Of a stretch of DNA of 6,158 nt, positions 1 to 5,175 are shown in pieces (position 1 is the first letter of the stretch; each line of letters starts with the position of its first letter). The position numbers were made by a program, and so were the translations under genes. The DNA is from CAZKUN01 sp964555935. Lineage in GTDB: Bacteria > Armatimonadota > Zipacnadia > Zipacnadales > VGFC01. The stretch covers positions 1 through 6,158 of the forward strand of contig CAZKUN010000391.1 in the NCBI GenBank assembly GCA_964555935.1. The letters are read 5' to 3'. Below the pieces are notes generated by a model. The model saw only the letters and a list, made by a program, of their open reading frames with translations. It was not told where the DNA came from and ran no database searches.

Positions 1-59
1 TCACCTACAGCGTGACCTACCAGGGCGACACCCGCCCACTCGCGGGCTATGTGGTCTAA
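1..59 (+). CDS. C-terminal tail of an unidentified protein (partial)
   Basis: Reading from base 3, the plus strand is open and ends at TAA (57-59). It encodes TYSVTYQGDTRPLAGYVV, alternating polar and hydrophobic residues that would suit a beta-rich C-terminus. The rest of the gene lies outside the window. The main support is that a strong hairpin starts 8 bases after this stop, as expected at a gene end, and the next complete gene converges on it from the other strand. The fragment is too short to assign a function, and an open frame of 18 codons alone is weak evidence. Confidence 0.45.
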   Translation, partial: TYSVTYQGDTRPLAGYVV

Positions 60-66
60 CAGCACA

Positions 67-96
67 AAGGGCGCCGCCTGTCGAGGCGACGCCCTT
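67..96 (+). terminator. Terminator-like hairpin after the partial gene
   Basis: AAGGGCG (67-73) pairs with CGCCCTT (90-96) and CGCCT (75-79) pairs with AGGCG (84-88), with one C/A mismatch between them and a GTCG tetraloop (80-83). This gives 12 base pairs in 30 bases, starting 8 bases after the TAA at 57-59. No T-run follows on either strand, so it is not a textbook intrinsic terminator. It could stop or protect transcripts from either of the two converging genes. Confidence 0.5.
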
Positions 97-131
97 GGTA
101 GATCTGTAATGCAAACTCACCGAGTTCGCTC

Positions 132-158
132 GCCCTAAAAAAGGGCTATCTCATCCCT
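132..158 (-). terminator. Weak intrinsic terminator candidate for the Cys-rich gene
   Basis: Read on the minus strand, AGGG (158-155, overlapping the TGA stop) can pair with CCCT (145-142), followed directly by a run of T (about 142-137). A competing stem, GCCCT/AGGGC (132-136 with 142-146), uses the T-run as its loop. The stem is only 4 bp. The position right at the gene end and the T-run favour a terminator, but a weak one. Confidence 0.35.
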
Positions 159-754
159 CAACTCGATGTGCCTTCGGTCGTGCTCTCGGCAGCCGGCTCC
201 GGGGCGGTAGACTCCGCCGCGTCCGCGCCAGCGGTCTTCAGCGTGCAGAGGTAGTACCGACCCGATGTCGCGCAGGTCTGGAATGACGCGACTACCGCAT
301 CGCCCTTCTCAAGATTGGTAATGGTGGAGATCATCGACTTCTGGCATCCGCCGCAGTCGCCACCGACGCGCAGGAGATAGCCTTTGTCGCCGTTCATGAC
401 CTTCACGGCCTTCTTCGTGGAGCGGACGTACCGAACGGTGCCCTCAACGTTGGCGCACGCATCGGCGCACTTGGCATTGGCCTTGGCACTGCCCTTGGCC
501 TTGGCGCACTTGGTCTTGCCCTTGGGGCAATCACATGTCGCGCAGTCACCGTCGCAACTCTTGGCCTTCTTGCAGGTACACGTGTCGCAATCGCCGTCGC
601 AACTGGACTCGCCGGCGCACGCCGTGCTTCCCGCGCAGGCAGTGGCTGAGGCCGTCGCGTTGCAGTCAGCACAGGTATCGCACGCCTCCACATAGGCGAT
701 ACTTACGGCCGCCACGAGGGCAATCATTACTACGATCGCACTGGTTATACGCAC
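158..754 (-). CDS. Exported cysteine-rich protein with tandem CxxC/CxC repeats, putative metal binder
   Basis: The protein has 198 residues and starts at GTG (754-752), chosen because GGAGGT lies 6 bases upstream. Residues 1-24 are a signal peptide with hydrophobic core about 6-20. The first mature residue may be Cys25, but VEAC is a poor lipobox because of the Glu. Residues 25-100 hold 16 cysteines, many as CxxC, CxC or CxxxC, including a tandem 15-residue repeat: SCDGDCDTCTCKKAK (51-65) and SCDGDCATCDCPKGK (66-80). A Lys/Ala-rich run follows (78-95). Residues 103-175 look like a small beta domain with a CGGC motif (134-137) and Cys161 and Cys170. The acidic, Ser/Thr/Ala tail (176-198) looks disordered. 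I do not recognise the family. Metal binding or a disulfide-stabilised structural role in the periplasm or envelope is inferred from the Cys spacing only. It lies 141 bases downstream of the beta-helix gene and probably has its own promoter, though I see no clear -35/-10. Confidence 0.8.
   Translation of the reverse strand: MRITSAIVVMIALVAAVSIAYVEACDTCADCNATASATACAGSTACAGESSCDGDCDTCTCKKAKSCDGDCATCDCPKGKTKCAKAKGSAKANAKCADACANVEGTVRYVRSTKKAVKVMNGDKGYLLRVGGDCGGCQKSMISTITNLEKGDAVVASFQTCATSGRYYLCTLKTAGADAAESTAPEPAAESTTEGTSS
470..526 (-). repeat. Degenerate hexanucleotide repeat inside the Cys-rich gene
   Basis: On the plus strand TTGGC recurs at 471, 477, 483, 495 and 501, with variants at 489, 516 and 522, all on a 6-base period. 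On the coding strand this reads GCCAAG-type units, giving alternating Lys at residues 78, 80, 82, 85, 87, 91 and 95. The regular period suggests growth by slippage. Confidence 0.6.
515..604 (-). repeat. Two tandem 45-bp units encoding a 15-residue Cys repeat
   Basis: The units at 560-604 and 515-559 encode residues 51-65 and 66-80. They match best at the SCDGDC end (GTCGCAACT is identical in both on the plus strand) and diverge toward the Lys-rich end. The cysteines fall at the same four positions in each unit, which points to an in-frame duplication kept under selection for Cys spacing. Confidence 0.75.
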
Positions 755-760
755 TGGAAC

Positions 761-766
761 ACCTCC
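761..766 (-). promoter_or_regulatory. Ribosome binding site GGAGGT that fixes a GTG start
   Basis: The minus strand reads GGAGGT, then six bases, then GTG at 754-752. It is a near-perfect Shine-Dalgarno at good spacing, and it decides the GTG start because no ATG stands near it. Confidence 0.75.
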
Positions 767-895
767 GGGATTTGACGCCTGCCCAGGAAGATTCGCCCCG
801 GGCTAGTTCTTCTTGCTGCTGTCTACCAGAACGCAGGTGGGCGCCTGGATAGTTCCGGCTATTTGGCTCCGCAACGCTTGAGAAGGATGCTCACG

Positions 896-2647
896 CTACG
901 GGGCGGGCGGGACCGGGAAGCGCGGCCCGTACCCCTGCTTGTAGAGATCGCTCTCGACCGGGAGCGTGAAGTGGTCAGGGGTAAGTTCGACGAGACCGGG
1001 GTCGATCACCTGCCCGGCGACGCCAAAACCTGTCGCCTCGGTGAAGGCATCGACGGAGTCGAACTCCTGGTGACGCGCGCGCCAGGGGACGCCATAGAGG
1101 TAGAGTTTTTGGTCGTCCTCGGCCCAGCAGACGTTTCGCGTGATGGCAATGCCGCGCGCCAGCGGGTCAAACCAGCGGTCCGGATCCTCCTCGGTGATGT
1201 GCTTCGTGAAGGCCTCCTCGGAGTCGAAGTCGTCCTTCTGCCCGGGGTGCATGCCGAACCACGCGGAGTCGTAGTAGAGCGCGAGTTGGTAACCGGCGTT
1301 GTTGGCGGAGATGTTGTTGGCGATCACGTGGCCGGAGTTCACGTAGCGGATCTGGCCGAGGGCATTGGTATCGAGGTAGCGCGGGCCTTGCTCGCGGATC
1401 ACAATTCCGTCGCGATTGCCGACGACGAGGTTGTGCGTCAGCACGCAGTTCTGGCTCTCGCCCAGCGACAAGCCACCGACCGCCCAGACGAAGCCCTCGG
1501 CGCGCAAGCCATTGCGGAAGAAGGCGTTGTTCATCACGTAGATGTCGCGGCTGATCTCGATGAAGAGTCCATGCTCCTCGTTGCCGTCGAAGAGGCAGTT
1601 GCGGATCACGACATCGGCGACGTCGATGTCCAGCCAGAGGCCGGGTCCGCCGTTGTCCTTGAAGACGCAGCGCTGGAAGATGCCGTGGTGAGAGCCGGTG
1701 ATCTTCACCCCGCCGGCGTCCCAGACGCGGGCGATGGGCTTGCGGGAATTGCCCTCCCAGACGCAGTCCTCATTGACGAAGTTCGTGCCCTTCGCGCAGC
1801 CGCCGACGTGGCCGCAGTTGCGGATGACGCAGCGCCGGAGGATGCCGCCCTCAGGGCCGACGCCGACACCGCCGCCGCACATCCACTCGATGAGGCAGTC
1901 CTCAACGAGGTTGTGCTTGCCGATCAGCCAGACGGAGGGTCGCTGGGCGAACGTCGCGCCGTAGCGGAAGGTGAAGCCGCGGACGTGGGTGTGGTCGAAC
2001 GTATTCTTGCGCCACGGGTTGGTGCCGAAGATGAGCTGGCGCGCGGAGCCCTGGATTTCGTGGTCGCTCGGATCGGCATCATCGGGCAGCCAGATGTAGA
2101 GTTTCTCTGCATCGACATCCGGGAAGAACGAGCGCTCGGTCATCTCATCGAGGGAGAGGACGAGTTCGGGAGAGTCCCATACCTCGCCGTCGACGATGAC
2201 TTGCTCGGGTCGGCCGGAGCGGACGTGCTTCGCGTCGCCCGGGTGATGGTAGAGGGGCACGCCGTCGATGTGGTTGATGATGAACTTGTGCGGCCATGGG
2301 GCGGAGTAGATCGCGCGGTCGCCCGGGACGCGCTCCCAGCCGGTGACAATGTCAGCGCCGGTGAGGATGACCTCCTCGCCTTCGGCGGCTTCGTAGATGA
2401 TGGGCGCTCCCGGCGCGCCGGAGTTCTGAGGGTCGACATGCTCGCGGTAGGTGCCGGCGTGGACGATGACCTTGTCGCCGGCGACGAGTGTCTGCGCGGC
2501 CTTGTTGACGGTGAGCCACGGCGCGTCGAGCGTGCCGGCGTCGTCGTCGGAGGCGTTGGCCGCCGCCTGGGAGACGTGGTAGGTGGCGGCGTGGATTGGT
2601 GCGGAGGCGAGGATGAGCAACAGAATGGTGAGCGTGAGAGCGCGCAT
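896..2647 (-). CDS. Secreted right-handed parallel beta-helix protein (DUF1565/NosD-like N-terminus)
   Basis: The protein has 583 residues, with an ATG start at 2647 preceded by GGAG (2658-2655) at 7-base spacing. Residues 1-20 are a signal peptide with probable cleavage after IHA, so it is exported. Residues 22-70 (TYHVSQ through APW, then DKVIVHAGTYRE) match the N-terminal coil typical of DUF1565 and related secreted beta-helix proteins. Residues 80-215 appear to be an inserted beta-rich region. Residues about 220-455 are successive helix rungs with a C-[VLI]-[FWI]-x-x-N pattern: Cys273, 295, 327, 351 and 401 stack, with Asn277, 300, 332, 356 and 406 in the matching turn. Such folds in secreted proteins are often polysaccharide lyases or glycoside hydrolases, but I cannot place catalytic residues, so enzyme activity and substrate stay open. 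The C-terminal 120 residues leave the rung pattern. There is no anchor, sorting signal or CBM that I recognise. A longer antisense frame covers the same DNA and is judged spurious. Confidence 0.9.
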   Translation of the reverse strand: MRALTLTILLLILASAPIHAATYHVSQAAANASDDDAGTLDAPWLTVNKAAQTLVAGDKVIVHAGTYREHVDPQNSGAPGAPIIYEAAEGEEVILTGADIVTGWERVPGDRAIYSAPWPHKFIINHIDGVPLYHHPGDAKHVRSGRPEQVIVDGEVWDSPELVLSLDEMTERSFFPDVDAEKLYIWLPDDADPSDHEIQGSARQLIFGTNPWRKNTFDHTHVRGFTFRYGATFAQRPSVWLIGKHNLVEDCLIEWMCGGGVGVGPEGGILRRCVIRNCGHVGGCAKGTNFVNEDCVWEGNSRKPIARVWDAGGVKITGSHHGIFQRCVFKDNGGPGLWLDIDVADVVIRNCLFDGNEEHGLFIEISRDIYVMNNAFFRNGLRAEGFVWAVGGLSLGESQNCVLTHNLVVGNRDGIVIREQGPRYLDTNALGQIRYVNSGHVIANNISANNAGYQLALYYDSAWFGMHPGQKDDFDSEEAFTKHITEEDPDRWFDPLARGIAITRNVCWAEDDQKLYLYGVPWRARHQEFDSVDAFTEATGFGVAGQVIDPGLVELTPDHFTLPVESDLYKQGYGPRFPVPPAP

Positions 2648-2775
2648 GGTGGGGCTCCGGAACGCGGCGTGTTGGCGGAGACGGCTGAGAGCATATTGGC
2701 GGGAGGGGGAGGGAATCCTCCAGTGGGAGGTGGGCGACAGCTATCAGGGAGGAACTGGCGGGCGGACCGTAGAGG

Positions 2776-3894
2776 CTATGGCTTCCAGCCCGGATAGATG
2801 GGCCCGCAGTAGAACTGCAACTGGTCTGACAGGTCGTCTCCCGCCCCGGCCATGGTGATTTCGCGCCGCGGATCGTCCCAGACGGGTACCCCGTCCCGCC
2901 ACGCCAGTCTGGAGCGGCAGTCGAGAAGGGCTGTCTCTGATCGGCAGTCGTCCGCCGCGGCGTGGTAGGCCGCCACGTACTCCAGTATGCCTGGTATTGG
3001 GCCGTGCCAATTGATCTCCAGGCTATGTCGGAAGACTGTCGCTTGGTCTTCGTGCAGTATAGGCTCTTCAGTGCCGCGCCAGCCAGTGGCGCCCGGTTCA
3101 GGGAAGTCGGGCTTCCAGTCAGTGGTGGCCACCGTCCAGAACTGCACTCTCTGGCGGCACTCAGGGCTGAGTTCTGCCGTCCGAGCATAGAGCACAAGAT
3201 CACGTGCCGTCCCAGGCCCAGAATTCCGGACGTGGATTTCGAACTTGAGAGTGACCTTGCTGAGTGAGGGTTCGCACACCTCAGGGCTCGCCCTGATAGC
3301 ACGGATGTCCTCGATGGTCAGCCGGGGCCGCTTCCCGCGTATCCGGGTCACCAGGTCGCTGTGCCGCATGCGCTCAAGCCCCTGTTGAGTGGGATAGAGG
3401 TACTGCCCCGCGCGCTTGCCGTCTGTCCGTTGGTGTGGCGCATCGAGGCTCTTGGGGATGAGGACCCAACAGCCGTGCTTGGATGAGTCGTCGGGACAGG
3501 TGAAGGTGCGCGAGTAGATGGCACCCATGAACTCGTCGCTGAATGGAAGGTCGGCCGTGTCCTTGAGCAACTCCAGGATGCGCTTGGGGCTCAAGTCGAC
3601 CGAGTTGGTGACGCACGACCACCCACCGGCCACGTCCTGCTCGAGTTGACCATCAGGTCTATGGTCGATCCCCAGGACCAGCAGACCGCCGTTGGAGTTG
3701 GCGAACGCGGTCGCGTAGTCGGCCAGCATCCGCCTAAGTTCCTTCTTCTGCTCGCGTTGCACTGTGAACTGGGCGAGGTGGTCCACACCCTTGAACTGTA
3801 GGCTCGCGTCCTCGGGCTCGTGGTTATTGACGAAGCCGTGGATGAGATCGTCCGTAATGTCCTCCGGCGCCCAATCACCGAACTTGTCTGCCAT
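2776..3894 (-). CDS. Schlafen/AlbA_2-domain protein with a beta-sandwich-like C-terminal half
   Basis: The protein has 372 residues from ATG at 3894. A TTG 18 bases upstream (3912) is in frame but has no Shine-Dalgarno, while a G-run (GGGGGGA) lies about 10 bases before the ATG. Residues about 19-185 form an AlbA_2 (Schlafen) domain: EDASLQFK (28-35) at the usual E-S-x-x-L-E-F-K site, then ATAFANSNGGLLVLGID (61-77), WVLIPKSLDAPH (143-154) and RAGQYLYPTQQGLERM (161-176). Known members bind nucleic acid, and some Schlafens cleave RNA. The second acidic residue of the signature is Gln33 here instead of Glu. There is no ATPase (HATPase_c_4-type) module after it. Residues about 210-325 (LKFEIHVRNSGPGTARDLVLY) resemble an Ig/CARDB-like beta-sandwich. 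No signal peptide or TM is present, so it should be cytoplasmic. It stands alone, divergent from the ankyrin lipoprotein gene. A regulator or defence role is possible but unproven. Confidence 0.85.
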   Translation of the reverse strand: MADKFGDWAPEDITDDLIHGFVNNHEPEDASLQFKGVDHLAQFTVQREQKKELRRMLADYATAFANSNGGLLVLGIDHRPDGQLEQDVAGGWSCVTNSVDLSPKRILELLKDTADLPFSDEFMGAIYSRTFTCPDDSSKHGCWVLIPKSLDAPHQRTDGKRAGQYLYPTQQGLERMRHSDLVTRIRGKRPRLTIEDIRAIRASPEVCEPSLSKVTLKFEIHVRNSGPGTARDLVLYARTAELSPECRQRVQFWTVATTDWKPDFPEPGATGWRGTEEPILHEDQATVFRHSLEINWHGPIPGILEYVAAYHAAADDCRSETALLDCRSRLAWRDGVPVWDDPRREITMAGAGDDLSDQLQFYCGPIYPGWKP

Positions 3895-3972
3895 GACGGA
3901 GAGTCCCCCCAAAGACGCTCGTTCGACCCTCCGTGCAGACAGTCCTGCCGGCGAGAGGCGGCTGACGGCGTC

Positions 3973-3986
3973 GGGGCTAAAGCCCC
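3973..3986. repeat. Perfect palindrome GGGGCTAAAGCCCC, REP-like candidate
   Basis: GGGGCT (3973-3978) pairs with AGCCCC (3981-3986) around AA. It lies between two divergent genes, 79 bases upstream of the AlbA_2 start, so a terminator makes little sense on the minus strand and no gene ends here on the plus strand. A dispersed palindromic repeat is the likeliest reading. An operator or a leader attenuator for the AlbA_2 gene is the alternative. Confidence 0.5.
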
Positions 3987-4045
3987 TCTTACAGGGATTG
4001 GGTGCAGGGCGCGGCGTGGGCCTAGCTGCGGTGGCTTCGGCGAAG

Positions 4046-4112
4046 TCGTGGCCAGATGCTCAGTGGCGAAACGCCGGCCGATCGACGGCCACCCACATCT
4101 GTCGGGCCACGA
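4046..4112. other. Nested three-way-junction fold, candidate structured RNA or DNA element
   Basis: TCGTGGCC (4046-4053) pairs perfectly with GGCCACGA (4105-4112). Next to it AGATG (4054-4058) pairs with CATCT (4096-4100), leaving a GTCG bulge (4101-4104). Inside sit two abutting hairpins: GGCG-AAA-CGCC (4065-4075) and GGCCG-ATCGA-CGGCC (4076-4090). This gives 13 outer and 9 inner base pairs in 67 bases. Being built of inverted repeats, it can form on either strand. It starts 152 bases upstream of the AlbA_2 gene and ends 266 bases before the ankyrin gene. I recognise no known riboswitch or RNA family, and GC-rich chance pairing is a real alternative. Confidence 0.35.
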
Positions 4113-4222
4113 GCGGGCAGGTTCCTTGCACGGCTGAACGAACCGCATCCCACGACCGGCAGGGAGGATGGGGATGTGAGGGCATCAAAGATCGTACGTG
4201 GGTCTGGTTCGTGGCTTCCGTG

Positions 4223-4242
4223 GTGGAAATCGGCCGTTCCAC
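4223..4242. promoter_or_regulatory. Inverted repeat GTGGAA-N8-TTCCAC, possible operator
   Basis: GTGGAA (4223-4228) and TTCCAC (4237-4242) are perfect 6-base inverted repeats flanking ATCGGCCG, whose last six bases are themselves palindromic. Twenty bases with dyad symmetry about 137 bases upstream of the ankyrin gene start could bind a dimeric regulator. No regulator gene is present in the window to pair with it. Confidence 0.25.
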
Positions 4243-4365
4243 GGCGGCCGGGAGGGAGCATCGCTGACGGATGGTGAACAGGAGAGGACGCTGACCGGCT
4301 GCGCGCGCAATGTAGGCGCGGATGTCGTCTGCCCGACGGACCCGTTGTGGCACTCTATTCGGAGA

Positions 4366-4371
4366 GAGGTG
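4366..4371 (+). promoter_or_regulatory. Ribosome binding site GAGGTG that fixes the ankyrin lipoprotein start
   Basis: GAGGTG is followed by 7 bases and ATG at 4379. An earlier in-frame ATG at 4322 has no such site, and its extra residues would spoil the signal peptide. Confidence 0.7.
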
Positions 4372-4378
4372 GATCGAC

Positions 4379-4993
4379 ATGACTGATCGAGACGGAGTCA
4401 CACACGCCCGCTCCACGGCGAGGGCCGCGGCAGTGGTCCTCCTGGGAGTCTGTTTCGCCTGTTTGCTGGGCTGTCGCGGTGATGAGGAGACACAGGAGAC
4501 CAAGGGACCCGAGAACCGGTCGTTTGTCAAGGCCGCCGGGGGCGGAGATATCGCGACCGTGCAGCAGATGCTGGCCGACGGCGCGGACCCCAACGCCAAG
4601 GACCAGTACACCAAGACGGCGCTGCACGACGCGGCGAATTTCGGAAAGACCGATGTGGTCAAGCTGCTGCTGGACCACGGGGCCGACGTGAACGCCAAGG
4701 ATGGCTCTGATGATACGCCACTGCACTGCGCCATGCTCAGTACAGGATCCGGTGCCGACGTCGTGAAGCTGCTGCTGGACAACGGGGCTGACATAAACGC
4801 CACGAACGAGCATGGGCGAACTCCCCTGCACAAGGCAGTCACCTCGATTGGCGGGCAGTTCGAGACGCTGCTCTCCTACGGCCCGGATGCGACCATCAGA
4901 GACGACAAGGGCGAGACCGCCCTCCAGCGCGCGGTGGACGCACAGGCCACTCAATCCGCGGCGCGTCTTCGCGAATACGGAGCCACGGAATAG
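4379..4993 (+). CDS. Ankyrin-repeat lipoprotein
   Basis: The protein has 204 residues from ATG at 4379. Residues 1-31 are a type II signal peptide: a basic n-region, a hydrophobic core (about 16-28) and lipobox LLGC with Cys32 as the lipidated residue. A short charged linker (33-45) follows, then about five ankyrin repeats: 46-75 (degenerate start), 77-108, 110-143, 144-175 and 176-204 (degenerate end). The repeats show the consensus TPLH/TALH, VVKLLLDHGADVNAKD and similar. Repeat 3 carries two extra residues (STGSGADVV). Ankyrin stacks bind other proteins and have no catalytic role, so this is likely a membrane-tethered periplasmic adaptor. The Asp next to the Cys consensus (+2 rule) is not seen: Cys32 is followed by Arg, which in Gram-negative lineages would favour outer-membrane sorting. 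The partner is unknown. The gene ends directly at a hairpin, so it is probably monocistronic. Confidence 0.9.
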   Translation: MTDRDGVTHARSTARAAAVVLLGVCFACLLGCRGDEETQETKGPENRSFVKAAGGGDIATVQQMLADGADPNAKDQYTKTALHDAANFGKTDVVKLLLDHGADVNAKDGSDDTPLHCAMLSTGSGADVVKLLLDNGADINATNEHGRTPLHKAVTSIGGQFETLLSYGPDATIRDDKGETALQRAVDAQATQSAARLREYGATE

Positions 4994-5019
4994 GGGACGG
5001 GCGGGGGGGCCCCCGTCCC
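4994..5019 (+). terminator. GC-rich hairpin directly after the ankyrin gene
   Basis: GGGACGGG (4994-5001) pairs with CCCGTCCC (5012-5019), extended by GG/CC across a one-base C bulge at 5002, with a G-run loop. It starts at the first base after the TAG stop. No T-run follows (AAACGG), so if it acts as a terminator it relies on stem strength or Rho. The G7 run could also be prone to slippage or sequencing error. Confidence 0.5.
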
Positions 5020-5046
5020 AAACGGCGGCAACGCGCGCAGTCTCCG

Positions 5047-5079
5047 GCCTCCGCAGCCCGATGTGCGGGCGTCGGAGGC
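5047..5079. repeat. Two-part hairpin with symmetric internal loop
   Basis: GCCTCCG (5047-5053) pairs with CGGAGGC (5073-5079), and GCCCG (5056-5060) pairs with CGGGC (5066-5070). A 2x2 internal loop (CA against GT) separates the two helices, and ATGTG forms the 5-base loop. CCG (5044-5046) can add three pairs with CGG (5081-5083) across a single T bulge. It lies 27 bases past the first hairpin and about 96 bases before the next gene start. It could be a second terminator, a REP-type element or a leader structure of the downstream gene. Confidence 0.5.
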
Positions 5080-5163
5080 TCGGCTCCCGAAGAACTGAAG
5101 CGAATGCCAGACCGTTCAGCCAGAGGTTTGGTACGCAGTTGGACATGAGGAATCCCGGACTGC

Positions 5164-5169
5164 GGAGGT
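5164..5169 (+). promoter_or_regulatory. Ribosome binding site GGAGGT that fixes the membrane-protein start
   Basis: GGAGGT ends 6 bases before ATG at 5176. It abuts a GTG at 5170 in the same frame, which is far too close to be used, so the ATG is preferred. Confidence 0.8.
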
Positions 5170-5175
5170 GTGACG

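Larger units (their letters stand above)
3895..4378. other. 484-base divergent intergenic region, no convincing gene, rich in inverted repeats
   Basis: This is the shared upstream region of the AlbA_2 gene (minus) and the ankyrin lipoprotein gene (plus). Open frames here on both strands have compositions typical of antisense or non-coding GC-rich DNA, and their starts lack well-placed ribosome sites. It carries a perfect palindrome (3973-3986), a nested multi-stem fold (4046-4112), a weaker stem (GGTTC 4120-4124 with GAACC 4140-4144), CCCACG/CGTGGG (4149-4154 with 4197-4202) and GTGGAA/TTCCAC (4223-4242). I found no good -35/-10 pair for either gene. Confidence 0.7.

Noticed and set aside
2700..2733. 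G-tract cluster as a possible G-quadruplex
   Set aside because: Only three G3 tracts lie close together, and the fourth is separated by an 11-base loop, so the usual motif is not met.
863..2797. 644-codon plus-strand open frame, longer than the gene opposite it
   Set aside because: It is antisense to the beta-helix gene. Its product is a low-complexity run of Val, Asp, Ala, Gly and Arg with no fold or motif, as expected when a GC-rich gene is read backwards. The minus strand has a signal peptide, ribosome site and recognisable domains.
2352..3302. 316-codon minus-strand open frame bridging the AlbA_2 and beta-helix genes
   Set aside because: It runs in another frame of two well-supported genes and is Arg/Ser/Pro-rich, typical of an out-of-frame reading.
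3895..3912. Upstream TTG start for the AlbA_2 protein (six extra residues)
   Set aside because: No Shine-Dalgarno precedes the TTG, while the ATG at 3894 has a G-run upstream and begins nearer the domain.
3764..4267. 167-codon plus-strand open frame into the divergent spacer
   Set aside because: It begins antisense inside the AlbA_2 domain, has no ribosome site and shows no recognisable domain.
4322..4378. Upstream ATG start for the ankyrin lipoprotein (19 extra residues)
   Set aside because: It lacks a ribosome site and would bury the signal peptide behind a long charged extension. ATG 4379 has GAGGTG at ideal spacing.
4060..4842. 260-codon minus-strand open frame
   Set aside because: It overlaps the ankyrin lipoprotein in antisense, its product is Ser/Ala/Pro-rich without domains, and it would span the divergent intergenic region.
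2776..4993. AlbA_2 gene plus ankyrin gene as a defence or toxin-antitoxin pair
   Set aside because: They are divergent, 484 bases apart, and the ankyrin protein is exported while the AlbA_2 protein is cytoplasmic, so a direct partnership is unlikely.
5047..5079. Hairpin as an integron attC site
   Set aside because: The expected conserved end motifs (GTTRRRY and RYYYAAC) are absent, and there is no integrase or cassette array.
4355..5146. 263-codon minus-strand open frame
   Set aside because: It is antisense to the ankyrin gene. The opposite strand shows clear ankyrin consensus and a lipobox.
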